Below are positions 15,974 to 23,933 of a stretch of DNA of 64,000 nt, piece by piece (within the stretch, counting starts at the first letter, position 1; every line of letters starts with the position of its first letter). The position numbers and the translations under genes are program-made. The DNA comes from Aquiflexum lacus (lineage in GTDB: Bacteria; Bacteroidota; Bacteroidia; Cytophagales; Cyclobacteriaceae): contig NZ_JABFHF010000020.1 in NCBI RefSeq assembly GCF_015476655.1, forward strand, positions 38,784 to 102,783, written 5' to 3'. Below the pieces are notes generated by a model. It worked only from the letters and a program-made list of their open reading frames with translations. It ran no database searches and was not told the DNA's origin.

Positions 15974-18900
15974 ATGCTGCTGAGTAAGCTGGAGATTAAG
16001 GGATTTAAAAGTTTTGGTGACCGGATGGTCATACATTTTGACAAGGGGATTACTGGAGTTGTAGGGCCAAACGGCTGTGGCAAGTCCAATGTGGTAGATG
16101 CCATTAGATGGGTCTTGGGTGAGCAAAAGTCAAGGATGCTCCGGTCAGACAAAATGGAAAATGTGATTTTTAACGGAACAAAAAACCGTAAGCCCACCAA
16201 CCTTGCTGAGGTTTCCCTCACTTTCGAGAACACCAAAAACCTACTTCCAACTGAATACACGCACGTTACCATTACCCGCAGGTATTATCGAAGTGGAGAA
16301 AGTGAATACCTGCTTAATGGTGTTACCTGCAGGCTGAAGGACATTACCAACCTATTTATGGATACGGGCATCAACTCCAACAGCTACGCCATCATAGAGT
16401 TGAAAATGATCGATGAATTGCTCAATGACAAGAACAATTCAAGAAGAGAGCTTTTTGAGGAAGCAGCCGGAATATCCAAATTCAAAACCAGAAAAAAGGA
16501 AACACTCAGAAAGTTAGAGGATACGGATGCGGATCTGGAGCGTGTTGAGGATGTACTTTTTGAAATTGAAAAAAACCTGAAGAGTCTTGAAAAACAGGCA
16601 AAACAGACTGCAAGGTATTTTGAAATCAAACAGGAATATAAAGAGGCAAGTATCAACCTAGCCAAAAAATCTGTGCAAAAACACAGTGATTCCCTGATTT
16701 CAATTCATAAAAAAGTTCAGGAAGAAACTGACCGGAAATTAGAAATTAACACCAAAATCGCTGAAAAAGAAGCCTTTTTGGAGCATAATAAATCGGAATT
16801 GATTCTAAAGGAAAAACTCCTTTCTTCCAGACAAAAGACATTGAATGAGCATGTCAATAAAATCCGGCAATTTGAAAGTGATAAAAAAATCAAGAATGAA
16901 AGGCTGAGATTTTTGGAGGACAGGTCCCAAAAACTCAGGGAACAAATTGATGCTGACCGCAAGTCAAATGACCGGGCAGGTTTCAGCATCCGATCTTTGG
17001 AACAGGAAAAAGAAAGTGCTGCAAAATTATTGGCAGAAAAGGAATTTGTTGTAGAAGAACTCAGAAGGGATTACGAATCACAAAAAAACCAACAGACTAC
17101 TACACAGGAAAAGCAGAAAGTGCTTTCCCGTCAGTTTTCAGAATCAAAAGACAAAGTTTACCAACTTTCAAAAGACCTTGAAATCAAGCAAATCCAGCTT
17201 TCCACCTTAAAACAGGAACTTGAAAAAACAGCTTCTGATGACAACAGTCAGGAAGCAAGTTTGTCTGATTTTGAAGATAAATTGGTCATATTGAGAGCGC
17301 AGCTGGAGAATAAAACCAAGAAGCTCAGTATCATTAAGGCAAAAGAAGAAGACCAATCCCAGAAAATTGAGGAATCCAACAGGATCATAGATATGATTCG
17401 GGAAGAGATTACGCAGACGTCTAGGAAACTTGATGCCAAACAAAATGAGTTTAACCTGACCAAATCACTGGTTGAAAATTTGGAAGGCTTTCCTGAAGCC
17501 ATCAAATTCCTAAAGAAAAATTCCGATTGGGGAAAAAACACCCCGCTCCTATCCGATATCCTGACCACGGAAGAAAAATACCGGGTGACCATCGAAAACT
17601 ATCTGGAAACCTACATGAATTATTATGTAGTCGAGACAGAAGCCCAAGCCATCGCAGCAGTTAACTTATTGAGCGATGCCGCCAAAGGCAAAGCCAATTT
17701 TTTTGTCCTTGAACATTTCAATAGCTTTCATCCTACCCAAACCAAGCTTTTTGCCAATGCCATACCGGCAACAGAAATCATTGAGTATGATGAAAAATAT
17801 GCCAAACTGATTGGTTTCATCTTGGATGATGTCTACATCGTCAAAGGAGAATATCAGGACTTTCCTCAAGACAAAACCGCAATTTTCATCACGGAAAACG
17901 GAAAGTTTACCAAAAGAAAATTCAGTATTTCAGGAGGTTCTGTAGGTTTATTTGAAGGAAAAAGGATTGGTAGAGCAAAGAACCTGGAAAAGCTGGAGAA
18001 AGAGATCAAAGAACTGAACAAGAAGGTTTCTGCGACTAGATCCAATTTGGACGGAAAAATCAGTGATCTTTTGAAACTGAAAGAGGTCAGTTTCAAATCT
18101 GCCATAGAGAAGATCCAACAGGAATTCAATGAGGTCAATCAGGAGTTTATTTCTATCCGTACCCGAAAAGAACAGTTGAGTGAATTACTTTCCTCCAATG
18201 CCAATAAACGGGAGGATATTCTTGAAAGAATAGAGACCATTCAGGAAAGCCTGGAGTTTATCGGGCCAGAACTCGAAAAAGAAAAATCACTATTCGCATC
18301 AGTGGAAGAAGAACTGGAAGTAGTCAATGAACAACTACAAACTGAAAGTGAAAGTCTCAGCCAAAAATCTTCTGCCTTCAATCAGGAAAATATCCTCTAC
18401 CATCAGCACAACAATAGGGTCAACAGCCTCAATCAGGAAATTGAATTTAAGCAATCTGCCTTTGAAAGCAGTAAGGAAAGGATTGAAAAATCCCAAATGG
18501 AACAGAGCGCCATCGATCTTGAGATCAAAGGATTGTTGGACAACAATGAAATCAAAGATGATGAGCTGATTGAGCTTTATGCAGAAAAAGAAGGCATTGA
18601 AAAAGGGGTTACAGAGGCAGAAAAGGATTATTACGCCTGCCGGGGAGAAATAGACAATACTGATAAACAGATCCGAGAACTTCAGAAATCCAAAGAATCC
18701 TTGGATACCTTGATCCAAGAATTTCAACAGGCCCTCAATGAGGTCAAACTCAAATTGACCAGTCTAAAAGAAAGATTGAGTGTAGAATTTGAAATTGACT
18801 TGGATACCTTGATGGAAGAAAATCCTGATTTGGATGAAGCCTATCTTGAAATGTCTGATGCTGATATGCGGGAAATTGTCCAAAAGGCCAAAGACCGTCT

Positions 18901-19513
18901 GGAAAGAATTGGTCCTATCAATCCGATGGCAATGGAAGCTTATGATGAAATCAAACTTCGCCATACTTTCATCACTGAACAAAAAGAGGATTTGGTAAAA
19001 GCTAAAAACTCCTTGGTGGAAACCATCAAAGAAATCGATCAGGTAGCCAAGGAAACTTTTCTCGATGCTTTTGGGAAAATCAAGGAAAACTTTATCAAGG
19101 TATTCCGTTCCCTGTTTACCGATGAAGACCAATGTGACCTGACTTTGGTCGATCCGGATAATCCTTTGGAAAGTCCAATAGAAATTATGGCCAAACCAAA
19201 AGGCAAACGACCCTTGACCATCAATCAACTTTCAGGTGGTGAAAAAACCTTGACAGCGACCTCACTGCTTTTTGCAATTTACCTGCTGAAGCCTGCACCT
19301 TTCTGTATTTTTGATGAAGTGGATGCCCCATTGGATGATGCCAACATTGACAAGTTCAACAACATCATTCAGACTTTTTCGAAGGAGTCCCAATTTATCA
19401 TCGTCACACATAATAAGCGCACCATGGCAAGCACGGACATCATTTATGGCATTACCATGATTGAAGCAGGAGTCTCCAGGGTGGTTCCTGTTGATTTGAG
19501 GGAGTTGGCTTAG
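15974..19513 (+). CDS. smc: Chromosome segregation ATPase SMC
   Basis: The 1179-residue SMC protein that organises and helps segregate the chromosome, normally as a dimer with ScpA and ScpB. The N-terminal head has Walker A GPNGCGKSN (31-39) followed by VVDAIRWVLGEQ. Two long coiled coils (about 170-500 and 670-1010) flank a hinge around 510-660. The C-terminal head has the ABC signature LSGGEKTLTA (about 1085-1094), and Walker B is FDEVDAPLDD (about 1113-1122). Length and layout match the family. It is a single gene; a palindromic repeat starts within two bases of its stop codon and could act as its transcript end. Confidence 0.97.
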   Translation: MLLSKLEIKGFKSFGDRMVIHFDKGITGVVGPNGCGKSNVVDAIRWVLGEQKSRMLRSDKMENVIFNGTKNRKPTNLAEVSLTFENTKNLLPTEYTHVTITRRYYRSGESEYLLNGVTCRLKDITNLFMDTGINSNSYAIIELKMIDELLNDKNNSRRELFEEAAGISKFKTRKKETLRKLEDTDADLERVEDVLFEIEKNLKSLEKQAKQTARYFEIKQEYKEASINLAKKSVQKHSDSLISIHKKVQEETDRKLEINTKIAEKEAFLEHNKSELILKEKLLSSRQKTLNEHVNKIRQFESDKKIKNERLRFLEDRSQKLREQIDADRKSNDRAGFSIRSLEQEKESAAKLLAEKEFVVEELRRDYESQKNQQTTTQEKQKVLSRQFSESKDKVYQLSKDLEIKQIQLSTLKQELEKTASDDNSQEASLSDFEDKLVILRAQLENKTKKLSIIKAKEEDQSQKIEESNRIIDMIREEITQTSRKLDAKQNEFNLTKSLVENLEGFPEAIKFLKKNSDWGKNTPLLSDILTTEEKYRVTIENYLETYMNYYVVETEAQAIAAVNLLSDAAKGKANFFVLEHFNSFHPTQTKLFANAIPATEIIEYDEKYAKLIGFILDDVYIVKGEYQDFPQDKTAIFITENGKFTKRKFSISGGSVGLFEGKRIGRAKNLEKLEKEIKELNKKVSATRSNLDGKISDLLKLKEVSFKSAIEKIQQEFNEVNQEFISIRTRKEQLSELLSSNANKREDILERIETIQESLEFIGPELEKEKSLFASVEEELEVVNEQLQTESESLSQKSSAFNQENILYHQHNNRVNSLNQEIEFKQSAFESSKERIEKSQMEQSAIDLEIKGLLDNNEIKDDELIELYAEKEGIEKGVTEAEKDYYACRGEIDNTDKQIRELQKSKESLDTLIQEFQQALNEVKLKLTSLKERLSVEFEIDLDTLMEENPDLDEAYLEMSDADMREIVQKAKDRLERIGPINPMAMEAYDEIKLRHTFITEQKEDLVKAKNSLVETIKEIDQVAKETFLDAFGKIKENFIKVFRSLFTDEDQCDLTLVDPDNPLESPIEIMAKPKGKRPLTINQLSGGEKTLTATSLLFAIYLLKPAPFCIFDEVDAPLDDANIDKFNNIIQTFSKESQFIIVTHNKRTMASTDIIYGITMIEAGVSRVVPVDLRELA

Positions 19514-19514
19514 G

Positions 19515-19580
19515 GTGATTCGTGCCATGACTTTGAGTTATGGCATGAATAGGCTTTTAACTTGAAGTTATGGTATAAAC
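19515..19580. repeat. Palindromic repeat plus a degenerate copy downstream of smc
   Basis: GATTCGTGCCATGACT and AGTTATGGCATGAAT form an imperfect stem around a short loop (19517-19551). A further degenerate half copy (AACTTGAAGTTATGGTATAA) follows at 19559-19578. The palindrome is clearly related to the perfect one at 22334-22370, so this is a dispersed REP-like element. No T-run follows, so termination would be atypical. Confidence 0.75.
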
Positions 19581-19737
19581 AAAAATTTTGTCCATACTTA
19601 GGTTATGATTTAGCTTTTTGAGAACGTGATTCAGCTTGGAGACGTGGGGCATCTCGGAGCGATTACCTGTCCGCCATTGCTAAAGTTAGTTCGGGGAACC
19701 ATCCTTTCCGTCACCACTGACCGCCCCATGTTTTCTT

Positions 19738-19783
19738 AGGTGCTATTATATGCGGTTTTCCTCCTTTCGGGCAAGTAACACCT
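19738..19783. repeat. Imperfect inverted repeat next to the antitoxin gene
   Basis: AGGTGCTA (19738-19745) and TAACACCT (19776-19783) are inverted with one mismatch around a 30-base spacer. The right arm touches the antitoxin stop codon. It could be a transcript-end hairpin or a boundary of a mobile cassette; neither is proven. Confidence 0.4.
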
Positions 19784-20088
19784 TAAATTTTTATATTTAG
19801 TTCAAGTTTTCCGCCGAAACCAAGTTCTATGATTTTTTGGAGTGTTGAAATTCGTGCTTCCTTAATGTTGTTCTCGATTTTTGAAATGTAGGATTTTGTA
19901 GTTCCAACTTTTTCTGCAAGCTGTTCTTGTGTCATTCCCATTTCAATCCGAGTATCGTGAATTAAAGCCCCGATTTTGAAGGCTTCATAACCTGCTTCCA
20001 GTTCGTCACGCTCTTTTGTCCCTCGTTTGCCGTAGTTCTTTTCTTTAAACTCTTCAAGAGTCATTAAATTTTTATTTTTCGCTTTCAT
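19783..20088 (-). CDS. Antitoxin, XRE-family HTH (HigA-like)
   Basis: A 101-residue protein with an XRE/Cro-type helix-turn-helix in its C-terminal half: TRIEMGMTQEQLAEKVGTTK followed by SYISKIENN (about 46-74). The N-terminal half is a short charged helix (LEEFKEKNYGKRGTKERDEL) typical of small antitoxins. It overlaps the end of the upstream toxin gene by 17 bases, in the toxin-first order of HigBA systems. It should neutralise the toxin and repress the shared promoter, located above 20419. The pair sits between hairpin repeats, which suggests arrival by transfer. Confidence 0.87.
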   Translation of the reverse strand: MKAKNKNLMTLEEFKEKNYGKRGTKERDELEAGYEAFKIGALIHDTRIEMGMTQEQLAEKVGTTKSYISKIENNIKEARISTLQKIIELGFGGKLELNIKI

Positions 20089-20419
20089 ATTCTACTTTTA
20101 TTTTAAGTGCCTTTTCTATTTCTCTCTTGGGGGTCTTTCGTGTTTTCTTTTGAAACCCGTTTGCTAATACAACCAATTGCCCTTGGTCAAAAAAACAGAA
20201 AATTCTAAAAATGTCGCTTCCTAGTTGAACTCGAATTTCATAAAGACCATCGGTATTCTCTATGTGTTTGAGATATGTTTCCGGAATTCTTTGTAACTCC
20301 TCAATTAAATCAAAAGTCCAAACAATTTTTGCCTTTACTTTTTTAGTTTGTCTGGAAAAGAAGTCTTGAAAGTAGTTCTTGTAAAACGTTATCTTCCTAT
20401 GCTTCTGATTTTTATCCAC
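20072..20419 (-). CDS. Toxin, RelE/HigB-like mRNA interferase family
   Basis: A 115-residue toxin of the RelE/HigB (phage Gp49-like) family. The family pattern is visible: YFQDFFSRQTKKVKAKIVWT (N-terminal helix pair), then DGLYEIRVQLGSDIFRIFCF (about 58-77, matching L-x-E-x-R-x-x-x-x-x-x-x-R-x-x-Y/F), then VVLANGFQKKTRKTPKREIE, where F-x-K-K-x-x-x-x-P is characteristic. Such toxins cleave mRNA on the ribosome. It is the first gene of the module, with the antitoxin overlapping its 3' end. The residues forming the active surface appear intact, so it is probably functional. Confidence 0.87.
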   Translation of the reverse strand: MDKNQKHRKITFYKNYFQDFFSRQTKKVKAKIVWTFDLIEELQRIPETYLKHIENTDGLYEIRVQLGSDIFRIFCFFDQGQLVVLANGFQKKTRKTPKREIEKALKIKVEYESEK

Positions 20420-20829
20420 ATTACAAAATTACAAAGGTTTCCCTATAGTGAAACAAAAAAGTTGATTTATTTTTTACAAAATGTCTTCTTGTTGGGGTTC
20501 TGGTAATCGCATATATCGATTTGCCTTCCGCCACATATGGCGCTAATGATTCCTATAGGTAACGTTGGCGCCATAAATGGCGGATATATTTGAATTATCT
20601 AAACTTAAAACTAATATTCTAAATATCCAATCTGCCCAAGGGGCTATTTATTTGATAAAAGCCTTTGGTTGTGATATTTGCATATGGCAGAAAGGCTTCA
20701 AATATTTTTTCAAAAAATTTTCTTTGTATTATTTCAGCTAAACGTTTAATACTTTATCTTTAGGTCTATTAGTTTAGATTACATGATTTCTTCCCATTCA
20801 CCAATATTTTTAACGAACCACATAAAGCC
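20420..20829. other. Intergenic region with an inverted repeat
   Basis: About 410 bases between the divergent toxin and TlpA-like genes. It contains the inverted repeat at 20528-20583. Otherwise AT-rich, with no gene seen. Promoters for both flanking genes should lie here. Confidence 0.5.
20528..20583. repeat. Inverted repeat upstream of the toxin-antitoxin pair
   Basis: CCGCCACATATGGCGC (20528-20543) and GCGCCATAAATGGCGG (20568-20583) are inverted with two mismatches around a 24-base spacer containing AACGTT. With the repeats at 19.5-19.8 kb it brackets the toxin-antitoxin genes. Confidence 0.65.
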
Positions 20830-22242
20830 ATGAAAAAACAAACCTTGTTATCCCTCATTATCCTCATAGCCTTCTTTTCCTGTTCGGAAAAAGAAAAAGA
20901 CATCAACACAACCATCACGATTGCAGGTAAACTGGAAAACCATACGGGTCCGGTAATAAAAGTATCCCTCGAAGATGAATTGTCTGTAGATTCCCTTCAA
21001 AGCGACGGTTCATTTTTGTTAAAATTTGATTACGAGGAAACTGAATTGTTTTTGGTCCAAAATGCTGACCTCAGGTTTAGTCTATATTTAAGCCCGGGCG
21101 ACAGTATTTATCTGACTGGAGATGCGGAGGAATTTGGTGCCACTTTTCTGGCAAGCGGAGATAAGGCTGGTGAAAATTCATACCTCCGCAAGAAAATGAA
21201 ATCCATGAATGAAAGTGGGCTGAACAACATCATGGAATTGATGGCCTTGAAACAGGATGAATATTTTATGAAGAAAGACAGCATGTTGAATGTTGTCAAA
21301 ACCAATTACAACGAATTGAATAATACTGAAGGAATTGACCCTGAATTTTTGGAATTGGAAAATTCGTTTTTCACCTATCAAAGTCTATTTATGGATCAGA
21401 TATACCCTATGTATCATGGGTATATCACCAAAACGAATCAGGACTCAGTAGATTTCCCACGTGAAAGAATTCAGGCAGAAATAGAAAATGTACCATTAGA
21501 CCGAAAGGAATTATTGGCCGTAGCCCCTTACAAGAATATCGTTGATTCAAGAATCCAGAAATTATCTTCGGCCTTGATGAAAGAAGATTCCACTTTAACT
21601 TCCTACGAAGACGCTTCCAACTTGGCAATAGATTCATTGCTTAAGGATGCTGAGATGAGGGATTATTTTAAATATGAAAACATAAAAATGAACATGGAAT
21701 ACAGGGGACCTGTCCATGTGGAGGAGCAGTACAAAAAATTCCTGGCGGAAAACTCAACTCCAAAATTTGTTGAAAAACTCGAAAAAATCAAGGCAAAATG
21801 GGAACCTATCAGTCCCGGAAAAGAAGTCCCTGATTTCTCATTTGTAGATATTGATGGCAATGCTGTAAAAATGAGCGACCTGAAAGGTAAACTTGTATAC
21901 ATCGATATTTGGGCAACTTGGTGCGGGCCATGCATTGCAGAACATCCTCATTGGGATAAAATGAAAGAGGAATACAAAGACAAACCTGTTGCTTTCCTCA
22001 CAGTTTCAATTGACGATACCAAAGAACCTTGGGAGAAAATGGTCAAAAACAAAAAAATGGATGGTCTTCAATGGTTTGCTGAAAACGCTTGGCAATCAGA
22101 ACTCACTCAGTTTTTCATGGTCAATGCTATCCCAAGGTTCTTACTTTTGGATACCGAAGGCAAAATTTTAGATCCTTCAGCTGACAGGCCTTCAGGTGAT
22201 ATTAGGGAAACATTGGACAAACACTTGGAAGGGTTGGTTTGA
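20830..22242 (+). CDS. TlpA-like thioredoxin-family lipoprotein
   Basis: A 470-residue periplasm-facing disulfide oxidoreductase. The N-terminus MKKQTLLSLIILIAFFSCSE gives a lipobox with Cys18. A beta-rich domain like DUF4369 follows (about 27-110), then a helical middle section, and a C-terminal thioredoxin fold (about 333-470). The redox motif is WCGPC (Cys365, Cys368) in IDIWATWCGPCIAEHP, and the cis-Pro loop is NAIPRFLLLDTEG. This layout is standard for Bacteroidota TlpA/ResA-like proteins, which reduce cysteines of exported proteins or apocytochromes. It is a single gene, convergent with the DUF1501 gene across a perfect palindrome. Confidence 0.9.
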   Translation: MKKQTLLSLIILIAFFSCSEKEKDINTTITIAGKLENHTGPVIKVSLEDELSVDSLQSDGSFLLKFDYEETELFLVQNADLRFSLYLSPGDSIYLTGDAEEFGATFLASGDKAGENSYLRKKMKSMNESGLNNIMELMALKQDEYFMKKDSMLNVVKTNYNELNNTEGIDPEFLELENSFFTYQSLFMDQIYPMYHGYITKTNQDSVDFPRERIQAEIENVPLDRKELLAVAPYKNIVDSRIQKLSSALMKEDSTLTSYEDASNLAIDSLLKDAEMRDYFKYENIKMNMEYRGPVHVEEQYKKFLAENSTPKFVEKLEKIKAKWEPISPGKEVPDFSFVDIDGNAVKMSDLKGKLVYIDIWATWCGPCIAEHPHWDKMKEEYKDKPVAFLTVSIDDTKEPWEKMVKNKKMDGLQWFAENAWQSELTQFFMVNAIPRFLLLDTEGKILDPSADRPSGDIRETLDKHLEGLV

Positions 22243-22333
22243 AACTGATAGTGATTTTTAATTGAGGAGGATTCAGTCATAAATATCTTATACATGGGCA
22301 TTAGGCAGGATTCTGACTTTAAATCACTTTGGC

Positions 22334-22370
22334 TGATTCATGCCATGACTTGGAGTCATGGCATGAATCA
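22334..22370. repeat. Perfect 17-bp palindrome between convergent genes
   Basis: TGATTCATGCCATGACT and AGTCATGGCATGAATCA are exact reverse complements around the loop TGG. It lies 91 bases after the TlpA-like gene and 8 bases before the end of the convergent DUF1501 gene. It matches the element downstream of smc at 19517-19551. No T-run flanks it, so it is a REP-like hairpin rather than a standard terminator, although it could still stop or stabilise both transcripts. Confidence 0.88.
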
Positions 22371-22378
22371 AGATTTCA

Positions 22379-23929
22379 TCAAAGCTTGATCACATGCAAG
22401 GTATGTCTCCTATTCCCATCCATCACTCTCAGTATATATTTGCCGGGAGGATACATGGATAAGTCGATAATCTTTGTAAACTGTCGTTCTGAAGTATTGC
22501 CCTCAAACAACATTCCCACACTTGATCCTTTGACATCTATCAAGTCAATCCTGACTTTCCCGGACCATACATCAAGTTTTATCGTGGCAAAATCCTGAAC
22601 AGGGTTCGGGAATAATTTCAATGTACTAGGTTCCTCTCTTTCTATCGAAGTCACTAATGCATTTTTGACAACAGGAATTTGTTCAAAACTTCCTCTAGTT
22701 GCAGATTGAATACTACTATTTCCGGCATCAAACCATTGACTCAGCAAAGAAGTATACACTTGTCTGAAATCAGTCTGAAAAGGAATATTGTCCCTATATA
22801 CCTCATTTCCTGTAATGATCGGAGCTGTACCCTGCGAACCGCCATGTGACATGTTTCCAAAAATAAATAATGGTGCAGCCGAGCCGTGGTCTGTACCCAT
22901 ACTGGCATTAGAAACAATTTTCCTTCCAAATTCCGAAAAAGTCATTCCCATCACCCTTTCCGCACAGCCCTGAAATTCAAGGTCATTCATAAATGCCATG
23001 ACAGCATCACTAAGGTTTTGAAGCAGGTTTGCATGTTTGCCTATACTATGGTCTCCCCCTTCCACTTGGTTGTCATGGGTATCAAATCCACCCATTCTTA
23101 CCAAATACAATGGTGTTTTCAACCCACCTGAAATCAATCGGGATACTATTCTCAATTGATTTCCAAGTCTCGTGTCAGGGTAGATTTTCTGTTGGGTAAC
23201 TTTCTCAGCTGCACGCTTGACGATCATGCCATATTTTTGGGATTGTTGGGCTATCAAGCGGATGTATTTCAATTTGTCCCCTGCAATGGTATCCGGAGTA
23301 TCTTCTATGGCATTATTCAAAATCTGATAAAATGAATTGGGGTTATTGATTACCATACTGAAATTGGCCCTTTCCCCTTGAAACAACATGGAAGAACCAT
23401 TTCCGATTTCCACTGCCATTGGATCGGGATGATCAGGGTTGGGATAAGCATCCGGAAATTGGGGATGATTGGATTCCAAGTAACGGCCTGTCCACCCTGA
23501 GGGGACCAACTCATCGGACCGGGAACCACTCATCCAGATATCATGGGATTTGAAGTGAGAATGGCTTTGTTGAGGATAACCAACTGAATGAACCACCTGA
23601 AGCCTTCCTTCTTCATAAAGAGACTTAAAACCTGAAAGTGAAGGGTGGAGTGCAAAATCCGTGGAATCAATGGGCAATAATTTGTTTTCAGGCAAAATGA
23701 CATGTGGCCTTACTTTATTGAGTTCACTCAAATGAGATAATGGGATCACTGTATTTAACCCATCATTACCTCCTTCAAGATAGATTAAAACCAAAACCCT
23801 GTCTGTTTCATTGGCCAAATTCAGTAACCGATCAATGGTTTGCCCGAAACTTTGGTTGTTCATAGCGCCCAAAAAACTTGGAATTGCCAGGCTGTGCGCT
23901 GCATGTTTGATGAAAGACCGTCTTTTCAT
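22379..23929 (-). CDS. DUF1501 family protein with T9SS sorting domain
   Basis: A 516-residue secreted protein. The N-terminus MKRRSFIKHAAHSLAIPSFL has a twin-Arg and fits a Tat signal. The DUF1501 body (about 35-420) carries LVLIYLEGGNDGLNTVIP (about 44-61), HFKSHDIWMSG, GGFDTHDNQVEGGDHS (about 279-294), and FSEFGRKIVSNASMGTDHGS (about 325-344). The metal-like His/Asp residues recall the alkaline phosphatase/sulfatase fold to which the family is related. The last 75 residues (LFPNPVQDFATIKLD to HVIKL) are a type A T9SS sorting domain. It follows the DUF1800 gene by four bases. The substrate is unknown. Confidence 0.92.
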   Translation of the reverse strand: MKRRSFIKHAAHSLAIPSFLGAMNNQSFGQTIDRLLNLANETDRVLVLIYLEGGNDGLNTVIPLSHLSELNKVRPHVILPENKLLPIDSTDFALHPSLSGFKSLYEEGRLQVVHSVGYPQQSHSHFKSHDIWMSGSRSDELVPSGWTGRYLESNHPQFPDAYPNPDHPDPMAVEIGNGSSMLFQGERANFSMVINNPNSFYQILNNAIEDTPDTIAGDKLKYIRLIAQQSQKYGMIVKRAAEKVTQQKIYPDTRLGNQLRIVSRLISGGLKTPLYLVRMGGFDTHDNQVEGGDHSIGKHANLLQNLSDAVMAFMNDLEFQGCAERVMGMTFSEFGRKIVSNASMGTDHGSAAPLFIFGNMSHGGSQGTAPIITGNEVYRDNIPFQTDFRQVYTSLLSQWFDAGNSSIQSATRGSFEQIPVVKNALVTSIEREEPSTLKLFPNPVQDFATIKLDVWSGKVRIDLIDVKGSSVGMLFEGNTSERQFTKIIDLSMYPPGKYILRVMDGNRRHTLHVIKL

Positions 23930-23933
23930 ATAA

